A stretch of 64,000 nt of DNA, taken from NCBI RefSeq assembly GCF_900101875.1, contig NZ_FNAI01000001.1, positions 744,001-808,000 of the forward strand, written 5' to 3'. A program made the translations under genes and the position numbers. This stretch comes from Mucilaginibacter pineti. GTDB taxonomy: Bacteria; Bacteroidota; Bacteroidia; Sphingobacteriales; Sphingobacteriaceae. Position 1 is the first letter of the stretch; each line of letters begins with the position of its first letter. The notes beneath the pieces are model-generated. The model ran no database searches, was not told where the DNA came from, and saw nothing but the letters and a program-made list of their open reading frames with translations. Positions 53,054 through 61,609 of the stretch are shown piece after piece.

Positions 53054-53798
53054 GGATGAAGCGATTGTTGCAGACGACCTGGAAATGAATATCAGGAAGT
53101 TAATAGGCGAACATGTAACGGTAGTTCAGTTAAGATCAGTAAAAGAGGGTATTGCGTATTTCAAGACAAATGAAAATCCAGACTTGATTTTCAGCGATAT
53201 CCAATTGGGGGACGGGCTGAGTTTCGAGATATTCGTGAGTCAGTCCATTTCCGTTCCGGTCATTTTTTGCACTGCTTATGATGAATATGCCCTGGACGCG
53301 TTTAAAGCTAATGGGATAGACTACATTTTAAAACCGTTCACCAGGCAAACGCTTGATATGGCTCTTCAAAAGTACAGACAGTTAAAAAAAGTTTTCTCCA
53401 CTGACCAAACCCCTCAATTTGACGCTCTGATGCAAATGCTATCTGCAAAAAACACACAGGTCGCCGCTTCAATATTAGTTTATCACCAAGACAAGATCAT
53501 TCCAGTCAACCTGGAAGATATTGCCATCTGCTACTTGAGTAATGAAATTACCCATTTGCTTACATTTTCCGGTAAAACTTTTTATCCCAACAAAAATCTG
53601 GATGAACTGGATCGTTTATGCGGCAATTCGTTCTTCCGGGCCAACAGGCAATACTTGGTATGCCGAAAAGCCATTATAGATGTTTCCAGTTTCTTCTCCA
53701 GAAAGCTCTCTTTAAATCTTAACGTGACCTTCGCGGAAAAAATAATTGTAAGTAAAGGAAAAGCACCGCAATTTCTCACTTGGCTTTCCAACGGATGA
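53034..53798 (+). CDS. LytTR-family response regulator
   Basis: A 254-residue protein. The receiver domain has IIEDEAIVADDL, the phospho-Asp in LIFSDIQLGDG, T in FCTAYDEYA and K in YILKPF. The C-terminal LytTR domain (from about residue 150) includes VNLEDIAICYLSNEITHLLTF and the NSFFRANRQYLV segment typical of the family. It acts with the overlapping kinase gene and probably binds the 16-base motif found before both its own operon and the downstream beta-barrel gene. Confidence 0.92.
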   Translation: MNIVIIEDEAIVADDLEMNIRKLIGEHVTVVQLRSVKEGIAYFKTNENPDLIFSDIQLGDGLSFEIFVSQSISVPVIFCTAYDEYALDAFKANGIDYILKPFTRQTLDMALQKYRQLKKVFSTDQTPQFDALMQMLSAKNTQVAASILVYHQDKIIPVNLEDIAICYLSNEITHLLTFSGKTFYPNKNLDELDRLCGNSFFRANRQYLVCRKAIIDVSSFFSRKLSLNLNVTFAEKIIVSKGKAPQFLTWLSNG

Positions 53799-53819
53799 TC
53801 GCACTTTCTGTGCTTATTG

Positions 53820-53847
53820 GCTAACCATAATATGACTTATGGTTAGC
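53820..53847 (+). terminator. Hairpin after the LytTR gene
   Basis: GCTAACCATAA (53820-53830) and TTATGGTTAGC (53837-53847) are exact inverted copies with a 6-base loop. There is no strong T run, so its termination role is uncertain. The 348-base gap 53799-54147 also holds the candidate LytTR site at 54030. Confidence 0.5.
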
Positions 53848-54029
53848 ACTTGTAACGTAATGTTTATCTTGTAAACTCGGCGGCTTTTTATGTTGCCCCT
53901 TGATATAGCGTTTAAAATATCTTAGCATTTTCGCTATACTTTGTTCCTTACAATCCATAATTTAAATCATTCTCAGAACGCTCAAACGGCTCTGATTTCT
54001 CAGTCCCGTATGTTCCGCTTCACAACCTA

Positions 54030-54045
54030 TTTTGCCCGTTTCGGA
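54030..54045 (+). promoter_or_regulatory. Motif shared with the kinase promoter, candidate LytTR site (copy 2)
   Basis: TTTTGCCCGTTTCGGA differs from the copy at 51952 by one base. It lies 102 bases upstream of the outer-membrane protein start. A TCAGAACG stretch also occurs near both copies (51974 and 53973). Confidence 0.5.
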
Positions 54046-54147
54046 TACTTTTTATAATAAAGCAAGCCCAACACCTACCATCTTTGATTCTAATAAACGG
54101 GCAGTCGCCGGCTGCTTTTAACAAGAAAATATATTAAAAAAACATTT

Positions 54148-54717
54148 ATGAAAAAATTAATCTTAATCGCTTTGGTTCTGGTATCTACTCAATCTTTCAG
54201 CCAAAGTCTACTACAAAAATTCGAGTTTGGCTTAAAAGGCGGTGTAAACGTCAGTAATTTCACCAACGCTAATTTCCCCACAGACCCGTTGATAGGTTTT
54301 AATGCCGGCGCAACCGTCGCTTTTAAATTTACAGACAACTTTATGGTACAGGAAGATTTCCTGTTTTCAACCGGCGGAGCAAAGATCAAAGGTGGAAAAC
54401 TTGGCACGCAAGATTTAAAACTATCTTACTTTTCGGTACCTATCGTTTTGAAATACCGCACAAACTCTGGCTTTTATGCAGAGGCTGGTGCCCAGGCAGC
54501 ATTTAAAGTAAAAGAAGATGTTGGCGGATTAACGGATATCAAATTTGCTAAAAAATATGATGTTGGTGCTGTGGGAGGTATAGGATACCAATCCAAAATC
54601 GGCCTGGGAATTGGGGCAAGATATGTGTACGGCATACAAAAGGTTTTTGATAGCAACACACTGGTCAATGATTTTAAAAACAATACAATCCAGGCCAACA
54701 TCTTTTACGTTTTTTAA
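54148..54717 (+). CDS. Outer-membrane beta-barrel protein (PorT-like)
   Basis: A 189-residue protein with a signal peptide (LILIALVLVSTQSFSQ). The rest has repeated amphipathic strands of the OMP_b-brl/PorT family: FGLKGGVNVSNFT, NAGATVAFKFTDNFMVQEDFLFSTG, LKYRTNSGFYAEAGAQAAF and IGLGIGARYVYGIQKVF, ending in a C-terminal Phe (ANIFYVF). These are small outer-membrane proteins of unspecified role. It is the likely target of the LytTR system. Confidence 0.88.
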   Translation: MKKLILIALVLVSTQSFSQSLLQKFEFGLKGGVNVSNFTNANFPTDPLIGFNAGATVAFKFTDNFMVQEDFLFSTGGAKIKGGKLGTQDLKLSYFSVPIVLKYRTNSGFYAEAGAQAAFKVKEDVGGLTDIKFAKKYDVGAVGGIGYQSKIGLGIGARYVYGIQKVFDSNTLVNDFKNNTIQANIFYVF

Positions 54718-54788
54718 AGGTTCAGGTCGTCTTTTAGGTTCATTATCATCCTGGTTCGTTTCTATCGGGATCTATCTTTAAATACGCT

Positions 54789-54998
54789 ATGGTTGAAATT
54801 TTTAAAACCAATGTTGAAAATGGAGAACAGGCCGACATCATCCTGGCTTCACTTTATAGCCAAATTCACTTTATCGAAATCAACTTTGATTTAGAAGATT
54901 GTGATCGGATATTAAGGATTAAAGGAGATGAATTTTGTTGCATAAACATTATTCAAATATTAAAAGACAATGGTTTCGAATGCTTTCTATTAAAATAA
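54789..54998 (+). CDS. Small conserved protein, HMA-like without Cys pair
   Basis: A 69-residue protein beginning MVEIFKTNVENGEQADIILAS, with the segment INFDLEDCDRILRIKGDEF in the middle. The beta-alpha-beta rhythm resembles heavy-metal-associated (HMA) domains, but the CxxC metal motif is absent. Similar small proteins occur in other Bacteroidota, with no known function. It lies between the beta-barrel gene and the tRNA-like sequence at 55041. Confidence 0.6.
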   Translation: MVEIFKTNVENGEQADIILASLYSQIHFIEINFDLEDCDRILRIKGDEFCCINIIQILKDNGFECFLLK

Positions 54999-55040
54999 AT
55001 AACCATTCAGAGAAACAAAGATTTTAGCACTTATATCTTC

Positions 55041-55063
55041 TGGTTCGAGCCCGAATGTGCACA
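55041..55063 (+). other. Sequence resembling a tRNA 3' end
   Basis: A T arm-like TGG-TTCGAGC-CC then a 3' strand of acceptor type (TGTGCAC) and a discriminator-like A. CTGGTTCGAGCCC is shared with the tRNA-Met at 43317, but the acceptor differs and no 5' half exists upstream. It is followed at once by a terminator, as the real tRNA is. It could be an attachment-site remnant or chance. Confidence 0.35.
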
Positions 55064-55064
55064 C

Positions 55065-55097
55065 AAAAAAGGATTCGCAAGTTGCGAATCCTTTTTT
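55065..55097. terminator. Strong bidirectional terminator
   Basis: AAAAAAGGATTCGCAA (55065-55080) and TTGCGAATCCTTTTTT (55082-55097) are perfect inverted copies around one G. It lies between the small gene at 54789 and the end of the convergent RND permease gene at 55130. Confidence 0.9.
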
Positions 55098-55129
55098 AAT
55101 TTGATTACAGCACAATCGGTCATTAGCTT

Positions 55130-58100
55130 TTAAAGCTCCTTATCCCCTTCTATCGCAGGAGGTATCAGTTCATAAACAATTGGTGTTACAATACGTGATA
55201 ATAAGGTAGAACTAATTAAACCGCCAATGAGTACAATAGCCAGCGGTGATATCAATGGATTTGTAGATATTGCTATCGGGATCAGTCCGCCAATGGCGGT
55301 TAATGAGGTTAGTACGATAGGTAAAAAACGCACTTCGCCGGCTTCGCGGATGGCATCCTGCAGGTTCTTGCCCTGCTGCCTCAGCTGATTGGTAAAGTCT
55401 ACAAGCAAAATGGTATTTTTCACCTCGATACCGGCCAGCGCAATTAGACCAATGATAGCTACGAATGATAGAGAATTACCGGTAAGCCAAAGCGCAACGG
55501 CGGCACCTACAACACCTAACGGTATAACAGAAAGAATGATAAGTGTACTTTTGAAGGTTTTAAACAACAGCACTAACACCGCCACAAATACGAATACGGT
55601 TACTAGTATAATACTCATAAAACCACCGAACGAGTTATTTTTTGACTCAACCTCCCCTCCCATTTCATAGCTGTAACCGGGCGGAAGCTTTAGCTTATCC
55701 ATTTTTTGTGTAACATCGTCAATTACCCTGCTAACCAAAAAGCTTTTTTGAACATTTGCCTGTACGGATACTACCCTTTTCTTTTCCTGGTGATTGATAA
55801 CAGCTGGTGATGCTTCCAACTGCAAACCCGCAACCTGGTTAAGCGGCAAAGCGCCTCCCTGGGCATTGTTCACATATAAATTCCGGAAAGCATCCATACT
55901 TGGGCGACCTTCTTTTATGCGGGTGAGCAAAACAGTGTATCCATATTTGTTGTCGTTGTTATAATAGGTGCCCATATCAAGCCCGGTAACTGCCAGCCTT
56001 GCTATTTGATCAACAGCTAAGGAATTTACACCCAATTGCTGGGCTTTTTCTTTATTTACCGCTATGCGGATATCGCTTTTCAATAAACTTACCGGGTTAT
56101 TTATATACATGGTACCCGCTGTTTGGTGCAGCAGTTTTTCAACTTTAAGCGAATAAGCACGTAACGTATCCAAATTATCGCCAAATAAGCGAACTTCAAT
56201 AGGTGCAACTACGGGCGGACCTTGCTCAAAATTTTTCACCTCGATCTTAGCGCCCGGGTAGTGTGCCCACATGTTCTGTAAACGCTGGATAAGGGCAAGC
56301 TTTTTATCGGGCTTGGTATCATTATCAAGCTGAACGAATAACTGTGCAAAATCGCTTCGGTTATTTTCCGGGACTACATTGTAATATATCCTCGGATTAC
56401 CATGACCAACGTTTGTGGCATAATATTTTATAAGTGGCTCTTTCTTCAACTGTTGTTCTATATCCCTGGTAACCGTATCTGTGTAAGGCAAATTGGATTG
56501 ATTGGGTGTAGTAATATTGATCAGGAACTGGGGTTTTTCTGACGACGGGAATAAACTAAACCCAATAACGCCAAACAAGTATATAGACGACACGAACAAT
56601 ACTACTGCTATGCCGATGGTTAAAATTGGCCTTTTCAACGCTTTATCCAGTAAACGGGCATAGCTGCCGTGGATCAGTCTTTTTAATCCACGCATAATAA
56701 GGTTACCATCCGGATGGCCTACATGGTTTTTCAGCAAGCGGCTTGACAGGAACGGAATAAATGTTAACGATACCAGCATAGATGCCATTACACAAAATAT
56801 AACCGCCAGCGGCAGGCAGCGGATAAAATCGCCGGAGCCTTCGGGTAAAAACACGAGTGGCATAAAAGCGATGACCAAAATAACGGTACAGCCAACCACT
56901 GCTTTACCAATTTGGCCCGTGGCCTTAAGTGTTGCCTCTAACCGCGTATGACCTTCCAGCATCCAGCGTTCTATATTTTCAACCACAACAATACTATCAT
57001 CAACCAAAAGCCCCAGCGCAACCACCAGCCCAACAATGCTTAGCTGGTTAAGGTTAAACCCAAATAGCTGCAGCAATACAATACCAATAGCCAGCGAAAG
57101 CGGGATTGAGATCATAACAATAACTGCCGGGCGCAAACCTAAAGGCATAAGTGTAATGGCAACCAGTAAAATGGCAATTATAAAATCATGGCTTAAGCCA
57201 GTTAAACGCCTGTTCACATTATCAGCCTGGTCAAAGTTTTGTATCAGGTCTATATTAGCCGGTAACAGTTTTTTGAAAGCAGTAAGCACTTTAGCATAAT
57301 CGGCCTGCGTTTTGTTGATATTTTCGCCATCTTTTTGGGCTGCAACAACAAATACACAACGATGCCCGTTGAGGCGGGTGATATGCTTTTCTTCGCCATA
57401 ACCGTAATATACATGCGCAATATCTTTCAGCAGGATGTTTTTACCATTTACTGCATACACAACGGTGCCGTTTACCGCATCGAGGCTGCGGTAATCATTA
57501 CTTTTAATATTGAAGGTAAGGTGGGCCGCGTCTATACTTCCACCGGGGATACTGGCCATTTCACTATGCAAACTATTTACCACAACGCTTAACGGCAGGT
57601 GCATCTGAGCCATTTTTTCCAAGTCGAGCTCAACACGTACCTGCTGCCCCGGCAAGCCAAAGATGGAAACCTGCTTAAGCGAGGATACCTTTTCCAGTTC
57701 ATCCTGCAACTTCTCTGCAAAATGCTGTAATTGGCTTCGTGCGGCGTTTTCTGATACCAGCGCAACCTGCAATACATTTACATCAGTAGGTTGCTGTTTT
57801 TGGATCTCGATGCCCGAAACGTCAGCCGGTAACTCGCTCCGCTTATTATTCACTTCGCGTACTATTTCCTGGTATTTAGAATCGATGTTACTGCTGTACT
57901 TGTATTCAACCCTCAGTACCGCAACACCATTTGATATAGTTGTACGGATGCGTTTTATATCATCTAACCCGCCTATTGTTTTTTCCAATGGGGTAACTAC
58001 CCTATCTTCAATATCACGCGGACTTGTTCCGGGATAGTTAACAATAACCAGGAACGAGGGCGGGTGCATCTCCGGATCTTCAGACCGGGGCATATTTAGC

Positions 58101-58186
58101 ATGGTGGTAATCCCTAAAACAATGATCATAATAAAGATCACGAGGGTAAACTGGCTGTTTTTTACAGCATATTCCGAAATTTTCAT
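55130..58186 (-). CDS. RND efflux transporter permease (AcrB/HAE-type)
   Basis: A 1018-residue inner-membrane pump. The N-terminus begins with a membrane segment (FTLVIFIMIIVLGITTML), then the first porter domain (YPGTSPRDIEDRVVTPLEKTI). The membrane helices carry LGLLVDDSIVVVENIERW, whose paired Asp belong to the proton relay, and GGLIPIAISTNPLISPLAIV near the end. The family exports drugs, dyes or metabolites with an adaptor and an outer-membrane channel. All three genes are adjacent in order TolC-adaptor-permease, 4-base overlapping at 58183-58186. Confidence 0.95.
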   Translation of the reverse strand: MKISEYAVKNSQFTLVIFIMIIVLGITTMLNMPRSEDPEMHPPSFLVIVNYPGTSPRDIEDRVVTPLEKTIGGLDDIKRIRTTISNGVAVLRVEYKYSSNIDSKYQEIVREVNNKRSELPADVSGIEIQKQQPTDVNVLQVALVSENAARSQLQHFAEKLQDELEKVSSLKQVSIFGLPGQQVRVELDLEKMAQMHLPLSVVVNSLHSEMASIPGGSIDAAHLTFNIKSNDYRSLDAVNGTVVYAVNGKNILLKDIAHVYYGYGEEKHITRLNGHRCVFVVAAQKDGENINKTQADYAKVLTAFKKLLPANIDLIQNFDQADNVNRRLTGLSHDFIIAILLVAITLMPLGLRPAVIVMISIPLSLAIGIVLLQLFGFNLNQLSIVGLVVALGLLVDDSIVVVENIERWMLEGHTRLEATLKATGQIGKAVVGCTVILVIAFMPLVFLPEGSGDFIRCLPLAVIFCVMASMLVSLTFIPFLSSRLLKNHVGHPDGNLIMRGLKRLIHGSYARLLDKALKRPILTIGIAVVLFVSSIYLFGVIGFSLFPSSEKPQFLINITTPNQSNLPYTDTVTRDIEQQLKKEPLIKYYATNVGHGNPRIYYNVVPENNRSDFAQLFVQLDNDTKPDKKLALIQRLQNMWAHYPGAKIEVKNFEQGPPVVAPIEVRLFGDNLDTLRAYSLKVEKLLHQTAGTMYINNPVSLLKSDIRIAVNKEKAQQLGVNSLAVDQIARLAVTGLDMGTYYNNDNKYGYTVLLTRIKEGRPSMDAFRNLYVNNAQGGALPLNQVAGLQLEASPAVINHQEKKRVVSVQANVQKSFLVSRVIDDVTQKMDKLKLPPGYSYEMGGEVESKNNSFGGFMSIILVTVFVFVAVLVLLFKTFKSTLIILSVIPLGVVGAAVALWLTGNSLSFVAIIGLIALAGIEVKNTILLVDFTNQLRQQGKNLQDAIREAGEVRFLPIVLTSLTAIGGLIPIAISTNPLISPLAIVLIGGLISSTLLSRIVTPIVYELIPPAIEGDKEL

Positions 58187-59262
58187 TTGCTTGCAGTTTG
58201 AGGGGATTTAACTGTTATTACGCTGTTATCGGTAAGATAAGCGGAGCCCGAGATGATCAATGCCTTCGCATCTGCCAGTCCGCTGCTTACTGTTACTGTA
58301 TTCTTTTCGATGCCGGCCACCGTTACCTTCACTTTATGTGCTGTTTTGTTATCGTCGGTTACAAATACATAGCCGCTGTTGCCATCACCGTCTAAAAGGG
58401 CATCATACGGGATTTGCCAAGTGGTGTTACCGGCATTCGATGAGCGGGATGGTATAATTGTAGCCTTACCAAACATACCGGCGGCAATGGCCTGCGGCTT
58501 TTTACCTGTTATGGTTATATCGGCGCTAAAAGTACCTGTTTCGGCATCTACCCCTTCAGATTTACGACTTACCACGCCCTGCAATAGTTGACCAGGCATG
58601 GCGGTGGTTTGAATGATTGCAGGGTCTTTAAGTTGCATTGTGGCCCACTCCCTGTCGCTTATGCCTACACGGAGCATCCACTTGCCTGCTTCGGCGCCAT
58701 TGGCTTGCAACACGGCGGAACCAGCCGTTACCTGCTGGCCAACGTTGGCCAGCTTATGCAAAATGTAACCATCCTTTGGGGCTCGAATTTCTGAGTACTG
58801 ACGGTTAAACGCAGCTGCTTTCAATTGCTGTTGTGCCTGTTGCAAGTTGGTTTTACTGTTTTGCAATTGCTCAAGCGTGGCTACACTATCTTTATAAAGG
58901 TTTTGGGCACGTTCGTAATCGCGCTGTGCTTTTTCGGTTGCGAGGTTGGCTTGCTGCACCTGCGCATTAATTTCTGTTGGATTAAGGGTGGCCAGTAGTT
59001 GCCCTTTTTTTACCGCATCGCCCTCTTTTACATTGAGGTTGCTGATAATTCCTCCCGTTTTAAAGGAGAGCATTACTTCATCATCTGTAGTGAACTGCCC
59101 CGATACTGCTATGGTAGCATTATTGGCTTGCTGTTTCAATGGCCTAACCTGTACAGCTATGGTATCTGCGCCCCCTTTATTACTTACCGTAACAGGGTGT
59201 GGTTTACAGGCATAAATGAATGGTATGCACAGCAATAAACCGGTGTATTTAATTTTTTTCAT
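58183..59262 (-). CDS. RND efflux periplasmic adaptor (MFP)
   Basis: A 359-residue adaptor. A lipoprotein signal (TGLLLCIPFIYACKPHP) is followed by a barrel-sandwich lipoyl segment (LNVKEGDAVKKGQLLATLNP), an alpha-hairpin rich in Gln (ATEKAQRDYERAQNLYKDS, TNLQQAQQQLKAAAFN), the second lipoyl half (EIRAPKDGYI) and the beta-barrel and membrane-proximal domains. It connects the permease to TolC. It ends within the first four bases of the permease gene, so the two are translationally coupled. Confidence 0.93.
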   Translation of the reverse strand: MKKIKYTGLLLCIPFIYACKPHPVTVSNKGGADTIAVQVRPLKQQANNATIAVSGQFTTDDEVMLSFKTGGIISNLNVKEGDAVKKGQLLATLNPTEINAQVQQANLATEKAQRDYERAQNLYKDSVATLEQLQNSKTNLQQAQQQLKAAAFNRQYSEIRAPKDGYILHKLANVGQQVTAGSAVLQANGAEAGKWMLRVGISDREWATMQLKDPAIIQTTAMPGQLLQGVVSRKSEGVDAETGTFSADITITGKKPQAIAAGMFGKATIIPSRSSNAGNTTWQIPYDALLDGDGNSGYVFVTDDNKTAHKVKVTVAGIEKNTVTVSSGLADAKALIISGSAYLTDNSVITVKSPQTASK

Positions 59263-59273
59263 ATCGATATGTT

Positions 59274-60653
59274 TTAGTTGGAATTGTTAATTGGATAAGT
59301 AGCCTGGTCGCGTTCAAGTTCGGCTATGGTTATTTGCAGGTTGGCTTGCGCATCGGCTATTTGGAGGCGCGCACCTGTTAGTTGGTCTTGCGCGTCCACC
59401 AGCTCCAGATAAAGGAGTTGCCCCGCACGATATGCCTTCAACTGGTCGTTATAATACTTACTTGCAAATAGTAGCTGCGCGGCCGTACTTTTATAGGCAG
59501 CCCGGGCCGACTGATAGTTATGATAAGCCTCATCAAGTTGTAATTGCAATAACTGTTCGGTTTGACTTAACTGCGCGGTAGCAGCATTGTAGTTGGCCCG
59601 TGATTGTTCTGCCTTATATTTGCGCTGCCCGCCGGTAAAAATATCCCATTGCAGGTTAACACCCCATAAATAGTAACGGGTTTTGTTGTTTACGGCAAAG
59701 TCAAACCCTTGCGAACCCAGATCGATAAAAGTATTGAGCTTAGGGATAAAACCAGACCGCTGCAATTTATAATCAAGTGTGTAAACCTGTTGCAGTGTTT
59801 GCAATTGCTTCAACTCCTCACGGTGACTTGTACCTGCGGATGTATCGGGAGCTGAAATAACATCGGCAATGGTTTCGCCTTGGACGATAATAGAGTCCTT
59901 CAAGGGCCGGTTTAGCAAAAAGTTAAAATATGATTTAGCATTTTGGGTGTTATTCTGTGCCTGGATAAGCGCGGCGTTGGTTTTCTCCCGTTCGGTTTGC
60001 GAGCGCAGTAAAGCCGTTCCGTTTCGAACACCGTTGCGCAGCAGGCTTTCATTTTCGCGAATGTTCTCCTTTATTAAAGTTATGGCGCTATTATAAGTAG
60101 CAATGCTTTGCAACGATTGATAGTAACGGTAATAAGCTGTTTTAATATCTTTTACCAATGCCCTTTTATAAACGTTTACAGCGGCCTGCTGACTTGTTAT
60201 AAGTTGCTGCTTAATTAACTTATTATAGCGGATCTCGGCGTTAATGAGCGGAAGTGAGGTGCGTACCTTAGTATCATAAAAATTATTGGGATTCAGCAGA
60301 AAGGATTCATTCTTCAACTGCGGAAATTTGTTAGAATTAGTAAGCTGATTAAGAGCGGTATAAACCGGATTAACAAGGTCGCCAACGGGTACATCTATTG
60401 TACGCCCGCCAGATGATTTGGTATAACTACCCAATAAACTTACAGTTGGCAAATACATGGCTTGCGCCTCCTTCAACGCCGCCATAGCTTTATCAAGATC
60501 AAACTGCTGCTCCTTTAATCCCTGATTTTGAAGAAATGCGGTAGCGATGTAATCATCAAGCTGCCTGTTATTGATTTGCGCCCAGGTGTTGATACTCATA
60601 AGTATAATGAGCACTACAATGGGAATCGATCTTTTAATAAACGACGTATACAT
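59274..60653 (-). CDS. TolC-family outer-membrane channel
   Basis: The ATG at 60653 (MYTSFIKRSIPIVVLI) is preferred to that at 60662, as the third operator copy ends just there. The protein is about 459 residues. A signal peptide (ending SINTWAQ) is followed by two repeats of the outer-membrane efflux protein fold: LKEAQAMYLPTVSLLGSY in the first and LQRSGFIPKLNTFIDLGS in the second, plus long helical coiled-coil segments. It forms the trimeric exit channel of the RND pump. The adaptor gene follows after 11 bases. Confidence 0.93.
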   Translation of the reverse strand: MYTSFIKRSIPIVVLIILMSINTWAQINNRQLDDYIATAFLQNQGLKEQQFDLDKAMAALKEAQAMYLPTVSLLGSYTKSSGGRTIDVPVGDLVNPVYTALNQLTNSNKFPQLKNESFLLNPNNFYDTKVRTSLPLINAEIRYNKLIKQQLITSQQAAVNVYKRALVKDIKTAYYRYYQSLQSIATYNSAITLIKENIRENESLLRNGVRNGTALLRSQTEREKTNAALIQAQNNTQNAKSYFNFLLNRPLKDSIIVQGETIADVISAPDTSAGTSHREELKQLQTLQQVYTLDYKLQRSGFIPKLNTFIDLGSQGFDFAVNNKTRYYLWGVNLQWDIFTGGQRKYKAEQSRANYNAATAQLSQTEQLLQLQLDEAYHNYQSARAAYKSTAAQLLFASKYYNDQLKAYRAGQLLYLELVDAQDQLTGARLQIADAQANLQITIAELERDQATYPINNSN

Positions 60654-60672
60654 AATGAACAATGTTTAGTAT
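60652..60672. promoter_or_regulatory. TetR operator copy at the tolC start
   Basis: ATAATGAAC, three bases, then GTTTAGTAT; the second arm matches the first at 7 of 9 positions. It covers the start codon region of tolC, so binding could block initiation. Confidence 0.6.
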
Positions 60673-60761
60673 ATGGATAAAAAAATAAAAATTTTAAGAC
60701 ATCAATTCGGCATTGCAACATTTGCACGCTGAACAATTATTTTTTAGTATTATGTGTTTAA

Positions 60762-60782
60762 ATAATGAACGATGTTTATTAG
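60762..60782. promoter_or_regulatory. TetR operator copy between tolC and tetR
   Basis: ATAATGAAC, three bases, then GTTTATTAG; the arms match at 7 of 9 positions. It lies upstream of tolC, in the space after the TetR gene, where the pump operon promoter should be. Confidence 0.6.
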
Positions 60783-60797
60783 TAGAGTAAATTTTTT

Positions 60798-61409
60798 TTA
60801 TATTGTTACAGCAGCCAAATAATCTTCCATTGATTTAATTAAAATTTGCGGTATCGCTTCTTCTGGTTGATCCATGATCTTTAACCGGCAGCGCAAATTT
60901 AGCGATACCAATCCGTGTGCAGTTGCCCAAATTAACAACGAGGCTTGTTCGATATCCTTTAAACGAAGCAGGTTTTTCTTGATGCAATCGTCAAGACAAT
61001 CAACCAGGAAACTAAAGCAGTTACCGCCATTAGCTTTATGGATCTCTTCATCTACGTTCATTGGCGCCCGTATAATGAACATAAGATCATAAAGTTCGGG
61101 ATTTTGCAAACCAAAATTAATGTACGACCGCCCTACCTGCCTAAGCTTCTCCAGGGGATCAGTGCTGGTAGCTTCCTTTTTAAAAACTTCCAGTAAACGG
61201 CCGTAAGCTTCTCCTTGTACTTCATATAAAAGTTCGTCTTTATCTTTAAAATAAAGGTAGATGGTGCCCGGGCTGTATTCTATCGCATCGGCAATACTAC
61301 GTATAGACGTTTTAGCATAACCATCTTCCAGGAACATCTTCATTGCGGTAGCCCTAATGAGCTCCCTCATTTCCGTTTTTTCGCGTTCCTTTCTGTCAGT
61401 TACTCCCAT
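60798..61409 (-). CDS. TetR/AcrR-family regulator of the RND pump
   Basis: A 203-residue repressor. The DNA-binding domain has RELIRATAMKMFLEDGYAKTSIRSIADAIEYSPGTIYLYFKDK, where S-x-R-x-I-A and the Y-x-Y-F recognition segment are standard. The C-terminal 140 residues form the ligand-binding helices. It is the gene just upstream of tolC on the same strand. Three near-copies of one palindrome at the pump and TetR promoters indicate that it represses both. Confidence 0.92.
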   Translation of the reverse strand: MGVTDRKEREKTEMRELIRATAMKMFLEDGYAKTSIRSIADAIEYSPGTIYLYFKDKDELLYEVQGEAYGRLLEVFKKEATSTDPLEKLRQVGRSYINFGLQNPELYDLMFIIRAPMNVDEEIHKANGGNCFSFLVDCLDDCIKKNLLRLKDIEQASLLIWATAHGLVSLNLRCRLKIMDQPEEAIPQILIKSMEDYLAAVTI

Positions 61410-61432
61410 AGTTAATCAAATACGGCTCAAAT

Positions 61433-61453
61433 ATAATGAACACCGTTCATTAT
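61433..61453. promoter_or_regulatory. Perfect TetR operator in its own promoter
   Basis: ATAATGAAC (61433-61441) and GTTCATTAT (61445-61453) are perfect inverted copies around ACC. On the minus strand the -7 element TATATTTG (61435-61428) overlaps its edge and a TTG at 61457-61455 is 19 bases further upstream. The palindrome thus occupies the -33 to -7 spacer of tetR. Confidence 0.75.
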
Positions 61454-61555
61454 GCAATAGCAAGCATTAATTCTTACAATTTAAATACACTTTATAAACT
61501 TATATGGTATGAGGGTTATTATCTAAAAATAGTCTTCCCAAAAAATGAAAATAAA

Positions 61556-61587
61556 TTTGCGTAACTCATAAGTTACCTATATATTTG
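61556..61587 (+). promoter_or_regulatory. Promoter of the SRPBCC-ArsR operon
   Basis: The -33 TTTG (61556-61559) and -7 TATATTTG (61580-61587, perfect) are separated by 20 bases. Palindrome 1 lies in the spacer and palindrome 2 follows the -7 element. Confidence 0.7.
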
Positions 61588-61604
61588 AGTAACTTAAAAG
61601 TTAC
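61561..61604. promoter_or_regulatory. Tandem palindromes, ArsR operators
   Basis: GTAACT-N4-AGTTAC occurs at 61561-61576 and again at 61589-61604, 28 bases apart. Both are exact in their 6-base arms. They overlap the promoter and transcription start of an operon holding an ArsR gene, so autoregulation is likely. Confidence 0.75.
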
Positions 61605-61609
61605 CTATT

